From contig JAMPEF010000001.1 of assembly GCA_023665275.1 (NCBI GenBank), positions 227,135 to 291,134 on the forward strand: DNA of 64,000 nucleotides, written 5' to 3'. Source of the stretch: Alistipes senegalensis (GTDB lineage Bacteria > Bacillota > Clostridia > Oscillospirales > Ruminococcaceae). Made by a program: the position numbers and the translations under genes. The notes below the pieces were generated by a model, which made no database searches, had not been told where the DNA came from, and saw only the letters and a program-made list of their open reading frames with translations. Of the stretch, positions 61,525-64,000 are shown piece after piece (positions within the stretch are counted from its first letter, which is position 1; each line of letters starts with the position of its first letter).

Positions 61525-61785
61525 ATGGAAGTTTTAAAAGTTTCATCACGTTCAACACCGAATTCTGTTGCCGGTGCTATTGCAGGTGTCATCAGAGAGC
61601 AGAAAGCTGTTGAGGTTCAGGCAGTCGGAGCAGGTGCGGCTAATCAGGCTATAAAGGCTATAGCAATTGCAAGAGGCTATCTTGCACCTATCGGTATTGA
61701 CCTCGTTTGTATTCCGGCTTTTGCTAACATACAGATTGACGGCGAGGAAAGAACCGCTATAAAGCTCATCTGTGAAAAACGCTGA
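61525..61785 (+). CDS. spoVS: stage V sporulation protein S
   Basis: 86 aa, Alba-like nucleic-acid-binding fold, near-invariant in Firmicutes. Blocks KVSSRSTPNSVAGAIAGVIR (as SRSTPNSVAGAIAGVIR), GAGAANQAIKAIAIARGYL and DLVCIPAFA match. In spore formers it affects coat formation and engulfment; it is kept in many non-sporulating relatives. GCAGGAGG site. Confidence 0.96.
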   Translation: MEVLKVSSRSTPNSVAGAIAGVIREQKAVEVQAVGAGAANQAIKAIAIARGYLAPIGIDLVCIPAFANIQIDGEERTAIKLICEKR

Positions 61786-61810
61786 TGGCGGTTTTTTATT
61801 CTGATTTGAC

Positions 61811-61831
61811 GGGACGGACTGTGTTCGTCCC
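61811..61831 (+). terminator. hairpin between spoVS and recG
   Basis: 6-base stem GGGACG/CGTCCC followed by TGATTTTG, a modest terminator or a recG leader structure. Confidence 0.5.
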
Positions 61832-61856
61832 TGATTTTGTTATGGAGTGATTTATT

Positions 61857-63890
61857 ATGTCAATATTATTCAGCAGTATTGAAACTTTAAATGGCGTCGG
61901 AAAGGCACGGGCTGAAAAATACCATAAACTCGGTATTTATTCAGTCTATGACCTTATATGCTACTTCCCTAAAAAGTATTTTGATTTTCACTGTAATACG
62001 TCTGTACAGAATGTCATCGTGAATGAATATAACTGCATAAAATTAAAAATAAAATCAAAACTGCAACCACAAGTTATAAGAAAAAATCTTGTTTTATGCA
62101 AAGCTATTGCCACTGACGGTGCAGATGATATAACTATTACAATGTTTAATAATGTGTATGCTTTCCAGTATCTCCGGATTGGCTATGAATATTATATGTA
62201 TGGAAAAGTAACAGAAAATTTTTACGGTAAGGAAATGACTTCTCCGATATATATTCATGCGAATGAAAAAAATTATATTCAGGCACAATACAGACTTACA
62301 CAAGGTCTCACAGCAAATATGATAAGAGCAGACATGAAACAAGCAATAGATATAATGTACGATGAACCGTTTGAAACTCTTACCAGTGATATACGTCTGA
62401 AGTATTCTCTTAAACCGGTTGTGTGGTCACTGGAAAATATACACTTTCCAGATAGCTTGAAATCTGCTTCACTGGCAAAAAGAAGACTTGCATTTGAAGA
62501 ACTTTTAAGGTTACAGCTTGGTATGCTTATTATGCGGAGACATTCTAAAAAACATACAGCTTTTAAAATGAACAGTTCAACAGATATTGACGATTTTATA
62601 AAAAGTCTTCCGTTTGAACTTACCGGAGACCAGAAAAAAGCCACAACAGAGATTATTAATGATTTATGCGGAAATGTTCCGATGAACAGGCTTTTACAAG
62701 GCGACGTCGGCAGCGGAAAAACTGCCGTTGCCGTAATAGCGTGTTATTTTGCCGCAAGAAACGGTATACAATCCGCACTTATGGTGCCTACAGAAATACT
62801 TGCTTTGCAACATTACAAGACGTTATCGGGCTTTCTTGAAGCTTTCGGTGTTCGTGTATGTCTGTTGACAGGTTCAATGACCGCAAAGAAAAAATCACAG
62901 ATACGTTCTGAAATATCTGCCGGAAATTATGATGTTATTGTAGGTACTCACGCAATTATTCAGAAAGATGTTGAATATAAGTCACTTGGACTTGTTATAA
63001 CTGATGAACAGCACCGATTTGGTGTATCTCAGCGGAGTGCGCTTGCTGAAAAGGGTGATATGCCACATAAACTTGTAATGTCGGCTACACCTATACCACG
63101 TACACTTGCACTTATGATTTACGGTGATTTGGATATTTCAGTAATTGCACAGCTCCCTAAAGGCAGAAAACCTATAAAAACCTATGCCGTCACCGGAAAA
63201 ATGCGTACAAGAGTTTTTACTTATGTCCGACAGCATCTTGACGCCGGCAGACAGGCTTACATTGTATGCCCGATGATTGAAGACAGTGAAAGTGAATTAT
63301 TTGCGGTCAAATCCTATGCGGAAAATGTCGTGAAATCAGATTTGAAAGACTATAATGTGGAACTTCTCCACGGGAAAATGTCCGCACAGGAAAAAGAAGA
63401 GGTTATGGAAAGATTCCATGACGGAAAAACCGATGTTCTTATATGTACGACTGTTGTTGAAGTCGGTGTGGACGTTCCGAATGCTACAGTAATGGTTATA
63501 GAAAACGCTGAACGTTTCGGAATGTCACAGATTCACCAGCTCCGTGGACGTGTGGGACGTGGTCAGTTTGAGAGTTCATGTATTCTTATAACTGACAGCA
63601 CTTCGGAGGAATGTATTCACCGCATGAAAATAATGTCATCAACAACAGATGGTTTTGAAATCTCTGAAGAAGATTTAAAGCTGAGAGGTCCGGGGGATTT
63701 TTTCGGAAACGCACAACACGGACTTCCGCCAATGAAAATTGCGGACCTTTCATGTAATATTCAGCTTATAAACGATGCTAGACAGTGCGCTATGGAAATT
63801 ATGGCTGATGACCCGCTTTTAGAAAAACCTTGTAATGTTTCACTTAAAATGGAAGTTATAAGACTTTTTGACAAGGATATTATTGGTTAA
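61857..63890 (+). CDS. recG: ATP-dependent DNA helicase RecG
   Basis: 677 aa. Branch-migrating helicase that rescues stalled forks. The wedge/OB domain (about 55-150) follows a helix-hairpin-helix-like LNGVGKARAEKYHKLG. Walker A is GDVGSGKTAVAV (about 282-293), DEQHRFGVSQ (about 382), SATPIPRTLALM (about 405), and motif VI LRGRVGRGQFESSC (about 563-576). ATGGAGTG site. Downstream 110 bases have no gene, only AT-rich DNA and the promoter at the edge. Confidence 0.97.
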   Translation: MSILFSSIETLNGVGKARAEKYHKLGIYSVYDLICYFPKKYFDFHCNTSVQNVIVNEYNCIKLKIKSKLQPQVIRKNLVLCKAIATDGADDITITMFNNVYAFQYLRIGYEYYMYGKVTENFYGKEMTSPIYIHANEKNYIQAQYRLTQGLTANMIRADMKQAIDIMYDEPFETLTSDIRLKYSLKPVVWSLENIHFPDSLKSASLAKRRLAFEELLRLQLGMLIMRRHSKKHTAFKMNSSTDIDDFIKSLPFELTGDQKKATTEIINDLCGNVPMNRLLQGDVGSGKTAVAVIACYFAARNGIQSALMVPTEILALQHYKTLSGFLEAFGVRVCLLTGSMTAKKKSQIRSEISAGNYDVIVGTHAIIQKDVEYKSLGLVITDEQHRFGVSQRSALAEKGDMPHKLVMSATPIPRTLALMIYGDLDISVIAQLPKGRKPIKTYAVTGKMRTRVFTYVRQHLDAGRQAYIVCPMIEDSESELFAVKSYAENVVKSDLKDYNVELLHGKMSAQEKEEVMERFHDGKTDVLICTTVVEVGVDVPNATVMVIENAERFGMSQIHQLRGRVGRGQFESSCILITDSTSEECIHRMKIMSSTTDGFEISEEDLKLRGPGDFFGNAQHGLPPMKIADLSCNIQLINDARQCAMEIMADDPLLEKPCNVSLKMEVIRLFDKDIIG

Positions 63891-63975
63891 ATGAAAATTT
63901 TTATTCTGATTTTTGCCGATATATCGCAAATCTGAAATTTTTTCAAAAAAATCTGAAAAAATTTTCAAAAAACCC

Positions 63976-64000
63976 TTGACAAATTGAAAAAGTTGTGATA
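63976..64000 (+). promoter_or_regulatory. promoter cut by the window edge
   Basis: TTGACA at 63976-63981, 17 bases, then TA at 63999-64000, the first two bases of a likely -10 TATAAT. A gene probably starts just beyond the window. Confidence 0.5.

Overview
The window reads as a chromosomal segment of an anaerobic, fibre-degrading Firmicute of the Ruminococcus lineage (Clostridia, Oscillospirales). The evidence is AT-rich DNA with strong AGGAGG ribosome binding sites and near-consensus sigma-A promoters (usually 17-base spacers), and the Firmicute rimP-nusA-ylxR-ylxQ-infB-rbfA-nrnA-truB-ribF order. Oxygen-sensitive or anaerobe-typical enzymes are present (HydE, pyruvate phosphate dikinase, superoxide reductase with rubrerythrin). 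A secreted GH74 enzyme carries a C-terminal dockerin, and many exported proteins have poly-threonine linkers of the ruminococcal type. Two sporulation-family genes (spoVS, a solitary spoVAC) also fit a clostridial ancestry. No rRNA, tRNA, insertion sequence, prophage or CRISPR array was seen.

Layout. 1-7745 (+): end of leuC, leuD, two small orphan genes, leuB, a DUF815 ATPase, ilvA, ridA, nadA and hydE, i.e. branched-chain amino acid and NAD synthesis plus a hydrogenase maturase. 7790-13005 (-): an anchored Ig-like protein behind a long structured leader, a polytopic GT-C-like membrane protein, and a lipoprotein solute-binding protein. 13341-21808 (+): the nusA/infB translation-ribosome operon with an unknown acidic gene inserted before rbfA. 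21901-27110 (+): a Gld-type ABC exporter module (ATPase, permease, GldG-like, DUF4340) and a small orphan. 27170-31310 (-): phosphopantetheinyl transferase, an anchored four-SH3 protein and a GH94 phosphorylase in one tight operon.

31512-36124 (+) is the most unusual part: about ten small membrane-protein genes in three tandemly duplicated families around one membrane-anchored PstS-like protein, with a decayed copy of the PstS-like 3' end left between two paralogues. 36130-42444 (-): a lipoprotein, an SF0329-type protein, SpoVAC, a two-component system whose kinase has a very large Thr/Glu/Pro-rich outer domain, a strongly supported non-coding RNA gene, glmU and a small leucine-rich-repeat protein. 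A second short plus-strand RNA gene lies at about 37223-37342. 42865-46169 (+): ppdK and an orphan. 46225-53753 (-): a SIMPL-like protein, the dockerin-bearing GH74 xyloglucanase, mfd and pth. 54044-59025 (+): two exported proteins, an orphan, the superoxide reductase-rubrerythrin pair and a two-gene segment framed by nearly identical terminators. 59052-60478 (-): three small genes including an Asp23/Gls24 protein. 60626-63890 (+): ymdB, spoVS, recG. The window ends inside a promoter.

Functionally, the window combines a housekeeping core with a plant-polysaccharide lifestyle. The GH74 enzyme would cut xyloglucan outside, solute-binding proteins and GH94 phosphorolysis fit oligosaccharide uptake and energy-saving cleavage, PPDK fits PPi-linked glycolysis, and HydE fits hydrogen metabolism. 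Many genes have no confident function, and several resemble immunity proteins without nearby toxins.
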